Positions 6,767-16,500 of a stretch of 64,000 bases of DNA are shown here, piece after piece. The notes under the pieces were generated by a model that saw only the letters and a list, made by a program, of their open reading frames with translations, made no database searches and was not told the DNA's origin. The stretch lies in the NCBI RefSeq assembly GCF_003353175.1, contig NZ_QHKS01000010.1, positions 1-64,000 of the forward strand, read 5' to 3'. The stretch comes from Paraburkholderia lacunae. GTDB taxonomy: Bacteria > Pseudomonadota > Gammaproteobacteria > Burkholderiales > Burkholderiaceae. A program made the translations under genes and the position numbers. How positions within the stretch are numbered: position 1 is the stretch's first letter; each line of letters starts with the position of its first letter.

Positions 6767-9040
6767 TTACCATCCCTTCGGGGTGATGATGCTGTTGATA
6801 ATCAGGTTTGCGGTCGCCTGTTTGCCGACCGTTGTTTCATGGATGCCATCGTTCGACCACACGTTATTAAGAACGGTGTACTGGCTTCCGTTGACGGTAG
6901 CCGTTTGCCCATACCCCTGCGCGATCATCGCAGCCTGCACGTCGACGAAGTTCGCTCCGTACCTGGCGGCAAGCGCTGCATTGAGCGCCGCGATCTGATC
7001 CATAAGCGTCTGTGACGCCGCATCAGTCGCCTGATTCCCACCCTGGCTAATCGGTAGGTCACCGTAGGAACTCGTCACGCCCATGACGAAAAACCATTTG
7101 TGATAGGACGCTATCTTTTGCGGGATTGAATCGATGTTCGCAAGCGTAGTCGCCTGGTTGTATCCGACCTTGCCAACATCGTTACGACCAACGCGAATGC
7201 TGTGAATGCGCTGCCTTGTAGTGGCGAGCGGCACCGATGCGATCGTGGCCGAATAGAACGTCGTGGTCGGCGTAACCGCTACCGGATTCGTCACGTTGAC
7301 GGCAGGACCGGTGTAGCTCGCGGCCGGTGTGAACGTGAAGGTGTTGTCGACGTTCGCTTGCGTGTAGTGCTCGGTGATCGTCCCCGGCACGCCGGCAATC
7401 ACAACATCGACACTGAATTTCGTGTTCAGGATGAAATTGCTAAGGCCGGTGATGGATACCGGGCCGCTCGCCGGAATCTGGCCGCCCGCCACATTACAAG
7501 TCAGGTTGAAGCCCGCGGCGCGCGCAGCAATCTGATACGACTGCTGGCCGCCAATGCCCTGGTTAGTGCCCATCCTGCCGGGCAGCAGACCCACGAGCGT
7601 GTCGAAGTAGCCAGAGCCTACCGCCGTCATCGAGTCGCCCCAGCCGATCAGGTCAGCATAGGGAATCACGCGATTGGCCGCACCACCTGTCACCGGTGAA
7701 AAATACTGCTCAGATGCGCCATTCCTGTCCGTCGAAAAGAGGACGTTTGACTGGTCATTGCTCCACGCCGGATTCACGTTATTCCCGGTGCTCGTCAACT
7801 GCACCAGTGCGCCTGTCGCCTTGTTCACTGAAAATAGCTGCGTATGGCTGCTGACCTGCCTGATGAAGACGCCATAGGCCGCGCCGTCGAGCTGCTGCGG
7901 AGAGAAGGTGACAGTAGGCGTCGCCGTTTCCAGCGCCGCGATGCGCGCGTTGAGATTGGTGCCCTTGCTGATGAGATTGCCGGAGAAATCGAGGCCAAGC
8001 GGAACGCGTCCACTGCTACCGATCACCGCCCATGCATAACCACTGCGCGCGTAAGTCGACGTGAGGGAAACAACGCTGGACAGCCCGGCCGCCGCGACGA
8101 GGTTGGCAACGCCTGCGGCATTGATCGCAGTAATGACGCTCGTAACGTTAAGCCCCTTCGACCACAAATTGCCCGCGAAATCGAGGCCGCCCGCGACACG
8201 GCTTTGCGAATCCGTCCACGGCCACGCATAGTTCGATCGTCCCTGCGTGAGCATCACGTTCGAAGGGGCGGCCTGCAGCGCGGTCACATCGGCCGTTAGC
8301 CTCGGATTCGTTCGTGCGGATCCATTGGCGGTAGCGACTACCGATGATGCGCCCGAGGCCGGCCCCGTTGAGATGCTCGTGTTCTGCGCAACCTTGCCGC
8401 CCACATCCTGCACATTGCCGATGTCGATCTTGCCACTCGCCCTCACGCCAAGTGCGATGCGTTTCAGCGAATCAACGATGCCCCCGACGTATCCGCTTCG
8501 GGAATAGCTGCTGAAGTCGAAACCCGTATCCAGGTAGCTCTGCGTCGCGAACCGCAACTGCTCGACGGCGGCGCCTGCCTGCCGCTGATACACGATCAGG
8601 AAATGATCGTCCGCCGACAACGTGCTGAACGACTGGCCGTCCGCACTTCCCGCGACGCCCGCTGCGACCGTCGCAAAGTAGCGGCCGGACGCGGCCGAGG
8701 CGTTCGCGCCCGTCTGTGCGCTCGACGCCGCGGCGGCCGCGCTCAACGCACTTCCCGCAGCAGTGCCTGCATCCGCATTTACATCGGCCGCGACCGCCTG
8801 CGTCTGCGCGAGGATGCCATCTGCCGCCTGATTGATCTCGCTACCCTTCTGCGCAATCAGGTCCGTCTTTGCCTGCTCGAACATATTCTGCGCATCGGCG
8901 ACGACCTTTGCCATCACCGGCAGGGTTCCCGAATCGGTGTCGACAGTGTCCGTTGAACCGCCGTTCGCGAATTTCCGGATGATCGGCCAGTTCACGACGA
9001 TGCCCGAAATCGCATCCTTCAGATTGTCGATTGCACTCAT
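6767..9040 (-). CDS. Tail fibre with C-terminal SGNH (GDSL) hydrolase domain
   Basis: A 757-residue fibre. The N-terminal third is helical and Ala/Ser-rich (coiled-coil shaft, residues ~40-130). Repeated 'GLDFSGNL' and 'GYAWAVIGSSGRVPLGLDF'-like units around 200-380 look like a repetitive shaft. A beta-propeller-like 'NDQSNVLFSTDRNG' patch precedes an SGNH esterase domain: 'GWGDSM' carries the nucleophile Ser near residue 470, 'GIGGQQS' supplies the Gly block, 'VGRND' the Asn block, and 'NDGIHETT' near 733 the Asp-His pair. Such tails deacetylate surface polysaccharide during adsorption. The ATG at 9040 follows a GGAG site. Confidence 0.85.
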   Translation of the reverse strand: MSAIDNLKDAISGIVVNWPIIRKFANGGSTDTVDTDSGTLPVMAKVVADAQNMFEQAKTDLIAQKGSEINQAADGILAQTQAVAADVNADAGTAAGSALSAAAAASSAQTGANASAASGRYFATVAAGVAGSADGQSFSTLSADDHFLIVYQRQAGAAVEQLRFATQSYLDTGFDFSSYSRSGYVGGIVDSLKRIALGVRASGKIDIGNVQDVGGKVAQNTSISTGPASGASSVVATANGSARTNPRLTADVTALQAAPSNVMLTQGRSNYAWPWTDSQSRVAGGLDFAGNLWSKGLNVTSVITAINAAGVANLVAAAGLSSVVSLTSTYARSGYAWAVIGSSGRVPLGLDFSGNLISKGTNLNARIAALETATPTVTFSPQQLDGAAYGVFIRQVSSHTQLFSVNKATGALVQLTSTGNNVNPAWSNDQSNVLFSTDRNGASEQYFSPVTGGAANRVIPYADLIGWGDSMTAVGSGYFDTLVGLLPGRMGTNQGIGGQQSYQIAARAAGFNLTCNVAGGQIPASGPVSITGLSNFILNTKFSVDVVIAGVPGTITEHYTQANVDNTFTFTPAASYTGPAVNVTNPVAVTPTTTFYSATIASVPLATTRQRIHSIRVGRNDVGKVGYNQATTLANIDSIPQKIASYHKWFFVMGVTSSYGDLPISQGGNQATDAASQTLMDQIAALNAALAARYGANFVDVQAAMIAQGYGQTATVNGSQYTVLNNVWSNDGIHETTVGKQATANLIINSIITPKGW

Positions 9041-9050
9041 TGAATCTCCG

Positions 9051-9767
9051 TCAGGTGTTGATTGCAGTGTCAAGCTGAGCGGACAGCGGCACGAAACTGT
9101 CGCCGTAGCTCTGCGCGATGTAGTCAGTGATTTCGGCCCACTCGTCGGGCGTGGCGTACGCGGCGATCTCCGCCGCGCTCGCGGCTTTACCGACATAGCC
9201 GAACGAAACCAGCCTGCTATCGAGTTGCCGCACCGCTGCCGTCGTTTCGCCAAGCCGCACGTCGGTGATGCGCTGCGTGCGCGCGGCAGACAACTGGACG
9301 ACGGCACCGTTACGCGCCGCACGGATGCCGTCCTGTCCATAGCCCAGCACGACCTGCGTGACGACACCCGGCACCGCCGTATCGAGCGCAAATCGGTCTG
9401 TGCCGAGATAGGCGAACACGTCACCGTCGACCACTTCAATGCCAAAGCCGACGCCGCCCGCATTGACCTCGATGACCGTGTGCTGACCCGCGCCCGGATA
9501 CTCGAAGGCAACGATCCAGACCCCTTGCGTCGGGTTGAACCAGTCCGCGTTCAAAGTCACTTTGGTGTCGTCCGCTGCGCGCGCGGAACTGTCCGGATTG
9601 GAGCCGGCCGACTCGATCAGCAGGCCGCGCGGCGACTTCGTCGCCGGGTCGTAATCGAAACGCGGCGCGTCGGCTGTTACCTGTTCGGGCTGTCCGTCCG
9701 CGTTCGTACGCCACGCAGTGCTAGCTCGCGTAAATGCCACGAGATCGCTGAATGTGGGATCTGCCAT
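9051..9767 (-). CDS. Phage fibre/head-binding-type structural protein
   Basis: A 238-residue protein beginning with the pattern 'FTRASTAWRTNADGQPE' and 'APRFDYDPATKSPRGLLIE', which is common to a family of phage and prophage tail-fibre accessory proteins. The rest is beta-rich. Its function is unknown; position between two fibre genes suggests a distal tail role. It contains one perfect copy of the dispersed palindrome, which encodes 'TKVTLN' with the uncommon codons ACT and TTG. Confidence 0.6.
   Translation of the reverse strand: MADPTFSDLVAFTRASTAWRTNADGQPEQVTADAPRFDYDPATKSPRGLLIESAGSNPDSSARAADDTKVTLNADWFNPTQGVWIVAFEYPGAGQHTVIEVNAGGVGFGIEVVDGDVFAYLGTDRFALDTAVPGVVTQVVLGYGQDGIRAARNGAVVQLSAARTQRITDVRLGETTAAVRQLDSRLVSFGYVGKAASAAEIAAYATPDEWAEITDYIAQSYGDSFVPLSAQLDTAINT
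9552..9564. promoter_or_regulatory. Dispersed palindrome, copy 3 (perfect, inside a gene)
   Basis: CAAAGTCACTTTG inside the fibre-type gene at 9051-9767. On the coding strand it spells AAA GTG ACT TTG (K-V-T-L). ACT and TTG are poor codons for this GC-rich genome, which suggests that the DNA word itself is maintained. Confidence 0.75.
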
Positions 9768-9790
9768 CTTTTTGTCCTTGAACCGCCCAT

Positions 9791-9812
9791 AAAAAAACCC
9801 GCACGAGGCGGG
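9791..9812 (-). terminator. Terminator after the tail-fibre chaperone gene
   Basis: The minus strand reads CCCGC CTCGT GCGGG followed by seven T. It lies directly past the stop of the 9813-10241 gene. Confidence 0.9.
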
Positions 9813-10241
9813 TCAGGTTTGCGGGATCGACGGCTGCGCGTCGGCAGGATCGGGCCATGAGATCGCGTTGGGCCAGCCTTCACGTTGTGGGAGATCGCGC
9901 AACGACTGACGATAGGAGCGTGCCGACGTTTCCAGCGCGGCATTGCCGGTATCGATCGCCATCTCGACCAGATTGTCGGCATCAACAAGTAGCGCGTTGC
10001 GTTTTGCGCGCCCATCGGCATCGGCAGCCATCGCCCGGTATTCATCGCCGTGCGCCGTCCAGTGCGCTTCGATTTGTTCTTCAGTGGGTTGAGGCTGATC
10101 CAGTTTCCATTCGACGACAAAAGCCGGTCCACTCTGCTGCAGACTCGCGTCAACAGGATGGGCAACCCAATAGTCACTTCCCTGGCGGGTGCCCGGATAG
10201 ACCTTCTGGATGCAAAAGATCATCTGTTCAAGACTGAGCAT
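9813..10241 (-). CDS. Tail fibre assembly chaperone-like protein
   Basis: A 142-residue protein. The C-terminus 'REGWPNAISWPDPADAQP' and a middle helical region (residues ~52-110, 'RDLP' just before the motif) match the general pattern of phage tail-fibre assembly chaperones, which keep a fibre soluble and help it trimerise. The N-terminal 'LSLEQMIFCIQKVYPG' is a small beta/alpha start. It directly follows the 10242-11102 fibre gene, as expected of a fibre chaperone. Confidence 0.65.
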   Translation of the reverse strand: MLSLEQMIFCIQKVYPGTRQGSDYWVAHPVDASLQQSGPAFVVEWKLDQPQPTEEQIEAHWTAHGDEYRAMAADADGRAKRNALLVDADNLVEMAIDTGNAALETSARSYRQSLRDLPQREGWPNAISWPDPADAQPSIPQT

Positions 10242-11102
10242 TTACTGGTTCCTCAGTTGCATGCCATAGACGCGGATGGCGTTGGCTGTCGCCGCACCAC
10301 CTCCCGATAGACCACAAACCACGTACGGAGCGGGCAAGGGGTTCGCTCCATTGTCTGAAACGACCCCGAAATCGACGACGCCTGAATCCCACTGCACACG
10401 CGCACCGGCGTTTGCCTTGCCTGCAACAGTGTTGTTCGTTACGTTCAGCGCGTCCTGGCTCGCCTTCGTCGCCATCGCCTGGTTGGTGTTGTTCAGATCG
10501 CTCTGGTTCGCCTTCGTGTTGAGCGCGTTCGTTGTCGCCGCAGCATCGGCCTTCGTGTTGATGGCGTTCTGTAACGCCGTGGCCTGAGCGCCGAGAGCCG
10601 TGTTCAGGTCCGTGTCCGTCACGACCAGGCCGAGATCGGTCGTATTGAGCGTCACGCGGACCCGCGCGGCATTCGTGCGGTCCTGTCCGAAGTAGACCTG
10701 CGCATCGGTCTGGTTTGCCCCGCCACCGCTGCGCACCGCACGACGCCACACCATGCCCGATTCGTCGTCGTTGGCAAAAAGCGCAAATCCCGCCTTGCCG
10801 ACGAGCAAGGGGACGTTGACCGTTGCGGCCCAGTTTTTCGCCTGCGTTGCCGCGAGCTGCGCGTCCTGCCGTGCCGTCTTCGCGTCGCCAGCATCCTGCC
10901 TGGTGCTCAACGCGGCGTCTGCCGCTGATGCCTTCGACTGTGCCGCCGAGGCAGCGGCGTCGATCGCCGACTGCGCGGTGTCGACCGTTTCGCCGATCAT
11001 GGGCAGCAGATGCTCGGCATGGCCTCCGTTGAGCATGTCGTGGTCGCTGCTGCCATCGTCCGAATAGGAATGGCCGGTGAGCGGAAAAGTCACTTTGCTC
11101 AT
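10242..11102 (-). CDS. Tail fibre protein
   Basis: A 286-residue fibre. Residues ~35-90 are a heptad-rich Ala/Ser/Gln coiled coil. The middle contains 'KAGFALFANDDESGMVW', and residues ~160-225 carry repeated 'NTKADAA', 'NTKANQS', 'MATKASQ' units typical of fibre shafts. The C-terminal ~50 residues form a small Gly-rich knob. The start ATG overlaps the stop of the upstream gene and also falls at the edge of a near-perfect palindrome copy (11085-11097). Confidence 0.75.
   Translation of the reverse strand: MSKVTFPLTGHSYSDDGSSDHDMLNGGHAEHLLPMIGETVDTAQSAIDAAASAAQSKASAADAALSTRQDAGDAKTARQDAQLAATQAKNWAATVNVPLLVGKAGFALFANDDESGMVWRRAVRSGGGANQTDAQVYFGQDRTNAARVRVTLNTTDLGLVVTDTDLNTALGAQATALQNAINTKADAAATTNALNTKANQSDLNNTNQAMATKASQDALNVTNNTVAGKANAGARVQWDSGVVDFGVVSDNGANPLPAPYVVCGLSGGGAATANAIRVYGMQLRNQ
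11085..11097. promoter_or_regulatory. Dispersed palindrome, near-perfect copy at a gene start
   Basis: AAAAGTCACTTTG, one mismatch at the first base and a perfect 11-bp core. It covers codons 2-6 of the fibre gene at 10242-11102 (M-S-K-V-T-F), so a bound protein could touch initiation there. Confidence 0.6.
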
Positions 11103-12019
11103 GTAATTTCCTCAATCTCGAATGCGTTCGTGTAGGTGCCCAGAAAAGGAAGCAGCAACGGGTTGATCTTGCGCATGCGACCGAGAAACGACCGCCGGAT
11201 CAGATTGACCGGATCGTCCGCGTCCCAAACGAACAGCAGTTCCTGATCGATGCCGGCGGCCCGCTGGATCTCGAATACGTTGCCGAACGCTTCGTCGCGC
11301 GAGAGCCAGTCAAGCCCCAGCGTTTGCACGCGGCGACCGGTCTTGCGATCGAAATACGCTGTACCGTCGACCGCGCGATCCATCGTTGTGTCGAATTCCC
11401 AGCCGATGCCCGCGCCATACGTTGCGTTTTTCTTCGGCGACCACGCCTGCGAGATGAAAAGACGCCCGATCTCGATATAGCCGTCGACGTTCTGCTCGTC
11501 GAGAAACTCGAACCGGACGTAACGCCCGAACACCGGTTCATCGAGCACGCACATCACGAGACCCGGATAGCCCCTGCGATCCTCTTCCGGCAAGCGGCCA
11601 TCCCACCAGTTCGGATCCTCCCAGTCGAGCGACGCGGTGTTGAACAGTCTCGGCCACACCTGCGGCCAGATGCGCCCCTGCAGCGTGTACTGCTGCAGCC
11701 GGAAGTTCGCTGACACGGATGGCTGCGCCGGAAGCTGCGCGGCGTCATAGATCACATTGGTAAATGCGGCGTCCTGCGCCACCCGGACCCGGTAACGTGC
11801 GGTCAGCCCGAGGTTGTGCCGCACAATCGCGAAAACCGAAACCTTGCGCGGTACGCCGAGGTCAACGTCGAATTGCGTCGACGCGCTGTCGGTTGTGCGG
11901 GAGCGCGCAACGCGCGACAGCCGCCGGTCCTGCAGGTTGGTGAGCGGCGTTTGCCAGTCACCACCGGTCAACACCGCCTGATCGATCCGGTTCGGAAAAC
12001 CCAGCAAGATATTCGCCAT
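11099..12019 (-). CDS. Minor tail protein (tail-tip region)
   Basis: A 306-residue protein of unassigned function. The beta-rich sequence includes 'LSRVARSRTTDSASTQFDVD', which looks like the beta-sandwich (discoidin-like) start common in tail-tip proteins, then 'FEFLDEQNVDGYIEIGRLFI'. It sits between the large hub protein and the fibre, overlapping its downstream neighbour by 4 bp. A role linking hub and fibre is an inference from position. Confidence 0.6.
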   Translation of the reverse strand: MANILLGFPNRIDQAVLTGGDWQTPLTNLQDRRLSRVARSRTTDSASTQFDVDLGVPRKVSVFAIVRHNLGLTARYRVRVAQDAAFTNVIYDAAQLPAQPSVSANFRLQQYTLQGRIWPQVWPRLFNTASLDWEDPNWWDGRLPEEDRRGYPGLVMCVLDEPVFGRYVRFEFLDEQNVDGYIEIGRLFISQAWSPKKNATYGAGIGWEFDTTMDRAVDGTAYFDRKTGRRVQTLGLDWLSRDEAFGNVFEIQRAAGIDQELLFVWDADDPVNLIRRSFLGRMRKINPLLLPFLGTYTNAFEIEEIT

Positions 12020-12022
12020 CCA

Positions 12023-13504
12023 CTACCCCCACAGGACGAGCGCAGCCTTGCCGCTCGCAAAACCACTGTTGATACCAATCACCCGGAACAGACGCCCGGA
12101 CAGCCCGTAGCGCGGCGTGGTGAGCCCCACGACATCGCCGAGGTCGGTTTCGCCGAGTTCAGCCACTGGCACGTCGATGTCGATCTTCATCCGGCGTGGA
12201 CCGTACAGGGCCAACCGCCGCCGCGATTCCGCGTCGGCGTCGTTCGCGTCGAGCAGCCCCGTATCGAAGCTCAGCGTCTGCGCGTGTGGCCATGGCACCT
12301 TGATGGACGGGTCAGTAGCGGCGGACGTCCTGTATTCCTGCGCAAGCCATGCAGCCCGCGCAGTCCCCGCAGTGCCGGCAACGTTGCTCTGCACCGTGTA
12401 GTTGCGCGCGTAGCGCACTGAGATACTCCACGCCGGTACGCCTCCGCTCGACGGCTGCACCGTCTCCTGCACGTCCCGCCCCCACACGGCAACAGGTGTG
12501 CCCGCCGGCGCATCAAGTCGCCCCATGCGCAGGCGGCTCAGCCGGTCGAAGCCGTACCACGCCCCAACCGATCCCGCGACCGTATCCATCAACGACTGCG
12601 GCGTCGGGTTCGAATCAGCCCACACGCCAATCCGGCCGCCGGCTACTGCATTGAGCGCGTCGACGTCGGCCTGCATGATGTCGGACGCCGGCACACCGGC
12701 ATCGCCGGCAATCGCGACCAGCAGATCGCCAGCGCGCACGGCCACACCCGCCGCATCGCATGTCACGGTGCCAACTGGCGCACTGCCGAGCCGGAGATAG
12801 CCTGCGAAGCACCGGAACTGACCGGCCGCCGGCTCCGTCGCCTGCATGTCGGCGGTGCTGGCGTAGTCAGGGCCACGCGTGAGCGCTGCGCCGTTGTCAT
12901 ACGCCGCTGACACGGCACAGGCCGCATCGCTGACCTGATAGATCAGCTTCGAGGTGTTGACGGCCTTTGGCGTGACATTCAGGACAGCACCGTACACGCG
13001 CGGCTTGGGCTGATCCTTCAGATCGGCGGCCGTGCCCTCCAGGCCATTGGGCGCCACGTTGTCGCCGGCATATGTCGGCCAGTCGTTGAGCGTCAGATCC
13101 GCGAGCCGGTCCTGAATGATCAGGTCCACTGCGGTGCCGTTGGCCGCGACGTCGGATAGCGTGCCAGTCATCACCACCAGCCACTGCGCGAACGGCGTGC
13201 CTACGTCGCCGATGCGCACCGTAAAGCGCCGCCCGTCGAACGCGTAGTCCGTCAGCAGGTAGTCGAGCTCGCCGCCTTCGTTGACGAGCTGCACGTTGCC
13301 GATCGTCACTTTCGTGGCCCCGTACGTGCCGGCCGCATCGAACAGAAGACGCGAGAGGGACGGCGCCGTCTTGATGACCGGCTCGAACCACGCATTTGCA
13401 GGCGTATCGTCCGGACGCGTGACAAAGCCACTTTCCGAAAAACGAAGCGTATCGACCTGGCCGCCAGCCAGGTGACACGCCTCCACTTCCATCGCAATGA
13501 TCAT
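12023..13504 (-). CDS. Tail-tip hub-like protein
   Basis: A 493-residue protein immediately after the tape measure and overlapping its stop (ATGA at 13501-13504). It starts with a short beta domain, has a beta-rich middle with 'GDVGTPFAQWLVVMTGTL', and ends 'DLGDVVGLTTPRYGLSGRLF', which resembles the final domain of phage hub/tail-tip proteins. The order tape measure, hub, tip protein, fibre is standard for siphoviruses. The precise family is not recognised. Confidence 0.6.
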   Translation of the reverse strand: MIIAMEVEACHLAGGQVDTLRFSESGFVTRPDDTPANAWFEPVIKTAPSLSRLLFDAAGTYGATKVTIGNVQLVNEGGELDYLLTDYAFDGRRFTVRIGDVGTPFAQWLVVMTGTLSDVAANGTAVDLIIQDRLADLTLNDWPTYAGDNVAPNGLEGTAADLKDQPKPRVYGAVLNVTPKAVNTSKLIYQVSDAACAVSAAYDNGAALTRGPDYASTADMQATEPAAGQFRCFAGYLRLGSAPVGTVTCDAAGVAVRAGDLLVAIAGDAGVPASDIMQADVDALNAVAGGRIGVWADSNPTPQSLMDTVAGSVGAWYGFDRLSRLRMGRLDAPAGTPVAVWGRDVQETVQPSSGGVPAWSISVRYARNYTVQSNVAGTAGTARAAWLAQEYRTSAATDPSIKVPWPHAQTLSFDTGLLDANDADAESRRRLALYGPRRMKIDIDVPVAELGETDLGDVVGLTTPRYGLSGRLFRVIGINSGFASGKAALVLWG

Positions 13505-16500
13505 GCCTTTTTCCCCGGTCGGGCATTGTTGCGCATCACCGTCGTCTGTTCATCGAGCCGATCGGTCTGCTCCTTGACGAGCGCTGCACGCTGGCTGGCG
13601 TGGCCTACATCAGCCTTGCGCCGATCTTCACGCAGCTGCACCACCTCGGCGCGCAGTGCCTTGATCTCCTGCAACAGCGCGTCATTACCTGAAGACTGGT
13701 AACGGGCGAAGTCGACCGTCTGCACCGCAGCCCGCTGGGTGTCGAGCGTGCGGGCCTCGCTCGCCGTCAGCACCCGTTCACCCTGGTGCAGCTCAGCGAT
13801 ATAGCCATCGAATGGCACGCGGTACAGACCCTGCGCGTGCGATCCATTCACACTCGTCCATCCCTGCAACTGCGCGATCGCCTCGGCCACCGTTTGCACC
13901 GACGTGTTCACGTTGACAATGCCCGTCACCATCGCCTTCAGCTGGTCAAGCTGCGCGTTCGCCGACGAGCTCGCGTAGTCCATCGACTGCATGACTTGCG
14001 TCAGATCCGACTGATACTGGCCGGAGCTCGCGTTGTACGCCTTCGACGCATTGAGAAAATCCTGCGCGGCGGATGTCAGGTTCGATTGCGCGGTGGCGTC
14101 CCCGCCGATCGCCTTGCTGTACAGATCCTCGAAACGCTGACGTGTATCGCCGTACTGCTGCTCCGGCGATGCGGTTGACAGACTCCCGGTAGTCAGCGAC
14201 GCACGGAACTGGTCGACCTGATCCTTGAACGACGTCAGCGCCTGCGACTGCGTGCTGTACGCCGACGACACCGCCGACTCATACGACGAGACGACGCTAT
14301 CAAACGCGGGCGCAAGGGCGAGCAGCGCGACATACGAGCGCTGCCCCGCATCCGTCGACAGGTCCAGCGACTTCACAAGATCCCTGAACTGGTCGCGCGT
14401 GTGGATGCCGCTATAGCCGAGAGCCGAGAGCTGGTCCGTGACGGACTTCGCAGCATCGTCAGCCTGTTGCGCGGCCGATGTGAAATGCTGGTAGAAGTAC
14501 GTCGCGCTCGTGTTGAAAGAATCGACGCCACCGGCGAGATTCAGCACCGCACTCTGCGCATCGACCGACGCGTTCTTCAGATTGACGAAATCGTCGCCCA
14601 TCTTCTGGATCGAGTCGAACAGCGACTTCAACGAGTTAAGCTCGCTCAGCAGAGACGTGATGTCATTCGCCGACAGCTTCGACGCATCCACGCCCTGCAG
14701 CACGGCGGCATACGGCGCATCCAGATTCGCCTTCTGCAACGAGTCGATCACCGAGCGCTGCAGCTGCAGGCTGAAGTCATTCAGCACCGTCGTCGAGTCC
14801 TTGACTCCATTGAGATCCTGACGGTTGGGATAGCCGCTCAGATCCCCAAAGCCGGCGGACACGAACGAGTTGCCTTTTTGCGGGCTGATCTCATACGTCG
14901 CGGAGTACTGGCCAAGACCGTCGACCGATCCCCCAAGTTGCTTTGCCAGTGAGGTGATCGAGTCATACGTATTCTTGATCGACGACTGCACTTCAGTGGC
15001 GGCCGGGTCTCCGCCAGAAGGACCGCGCACCTTGGTAACGTTGTTGTTACTGTCGATCGTATAGTCGGCGCCATAGCGGGTTTCACCGCCACCGATCAAT
15101 GAGCCGACCAATGCGCCGAGCGCCATGCCGATCACCGCGCCGATCGGACCCGCGAACGAGCCGAGCGACGCGCCCATGGCGGTCCCCGCAACCGCTGACG
15201 ATGCGCCGACTGCCATACCGCCCATCGCGCCGAGCGAGCCGCCAAGCGACGAGTAACCCTTGTTGCCGAATAGTGCGCCGCCAGCCAGACCGCCCAGCAG
15301 GCCAGCGCCGCCATACATCAGGCCGGCCGACGAGCCGAGCGTACTGCCAAGGCCGCCGCCGGCCTCGCCGGCAGTGAATCCGTAAGCATTAGAGCCGAGC
15401 GTCGATGCGTACGTGCCGGCACTGGCCGCGACATTCCCGCCAATCCCACTGCCTAGTCCGCCCAACAGGACACCGCCGCCTGACAGTGCGCCAGAGCTTG
15501 CCCCTGCAATGGCTGACGAACCGAGCGCGGTCGATGCGCCGCCGTACCCCTGAATCCAGCCCATCACGGTGTTGTAACCGTTCGACAGGTTGTTGTACGT
15601 GCCGTACGGGTTCGACAGCAGGTTGCTCACCGTGCCGTTGCCGCCCATGCCGTTGTTCTGCAGGATGGAGTTCTGGACTCCACTGCCACTCGTGATGCCG
15701 GCAAGCTGCGCGACGACGCTGATCACGAACGGCTTGGCGAACGACTTGTACAGCTCGTCGACCACTGTCGTCTCAAACGTGTTTTTCAGAAACTTCGTGA
15801 AGCTCGACCAGCCGTTCTTCCCATCGGTGAGCATCTGCAGGAAGCCGTTATGGAAGTCGGTGCCAATACCGTCGATCGTGCTCTGCCAGCTTTTGACCAG
15901 ATCGTCCTGCTGTTTCTTTGCCTGCGCGAGGTTATCGAGCGTGGCCTGATCGTCAGCGACACCGTGCAACGCGGTCGCAAGTGACTTTGCCTTGACGATG
16001 GCTTCGTCCCAGGACTTCGTGTCGGCGAGGTTGCCTTGCAGCAAGGCGATTGCCCGGCCCTGCTCAAGCGCTGCAACCGTGTCGTCAGCACGCGATGCCT
16101 TCAGGTCATCGATCGCCGACTTCGTCATGCCGAACGTGTCGATCTGGTCCCGCAGCGATTGCCCTTGCTGGTTTGCCGATTCGATCTGCTTCTGCATCGC
16201 ATCGAGCTGCGACTTGCCGTACTTGTCCCACACCTCGTCTTCCTGCGCGGCCGAGAGCGACACCTTCTGGAAGAATTCCTCCACCGCCTTGCCGCCATCC
16301 GCCAGCGCCTTTCTTTCCTGATTGGCCAGCTGCGCACGCTGCACGGCGCTCAGGTTGCGGTTGTTCATGCCCTGCGCGATCAGGGCGGCCTCCTGATTCG
16401 CGGCGTCGATATGGTCGCTCGCAGCCTGCGCGAGGAGATTACGATCCAGCGTGTAATAGTCGGTGATGGACACCGCCCCACCCTTGTACTGGGCGTCGAG

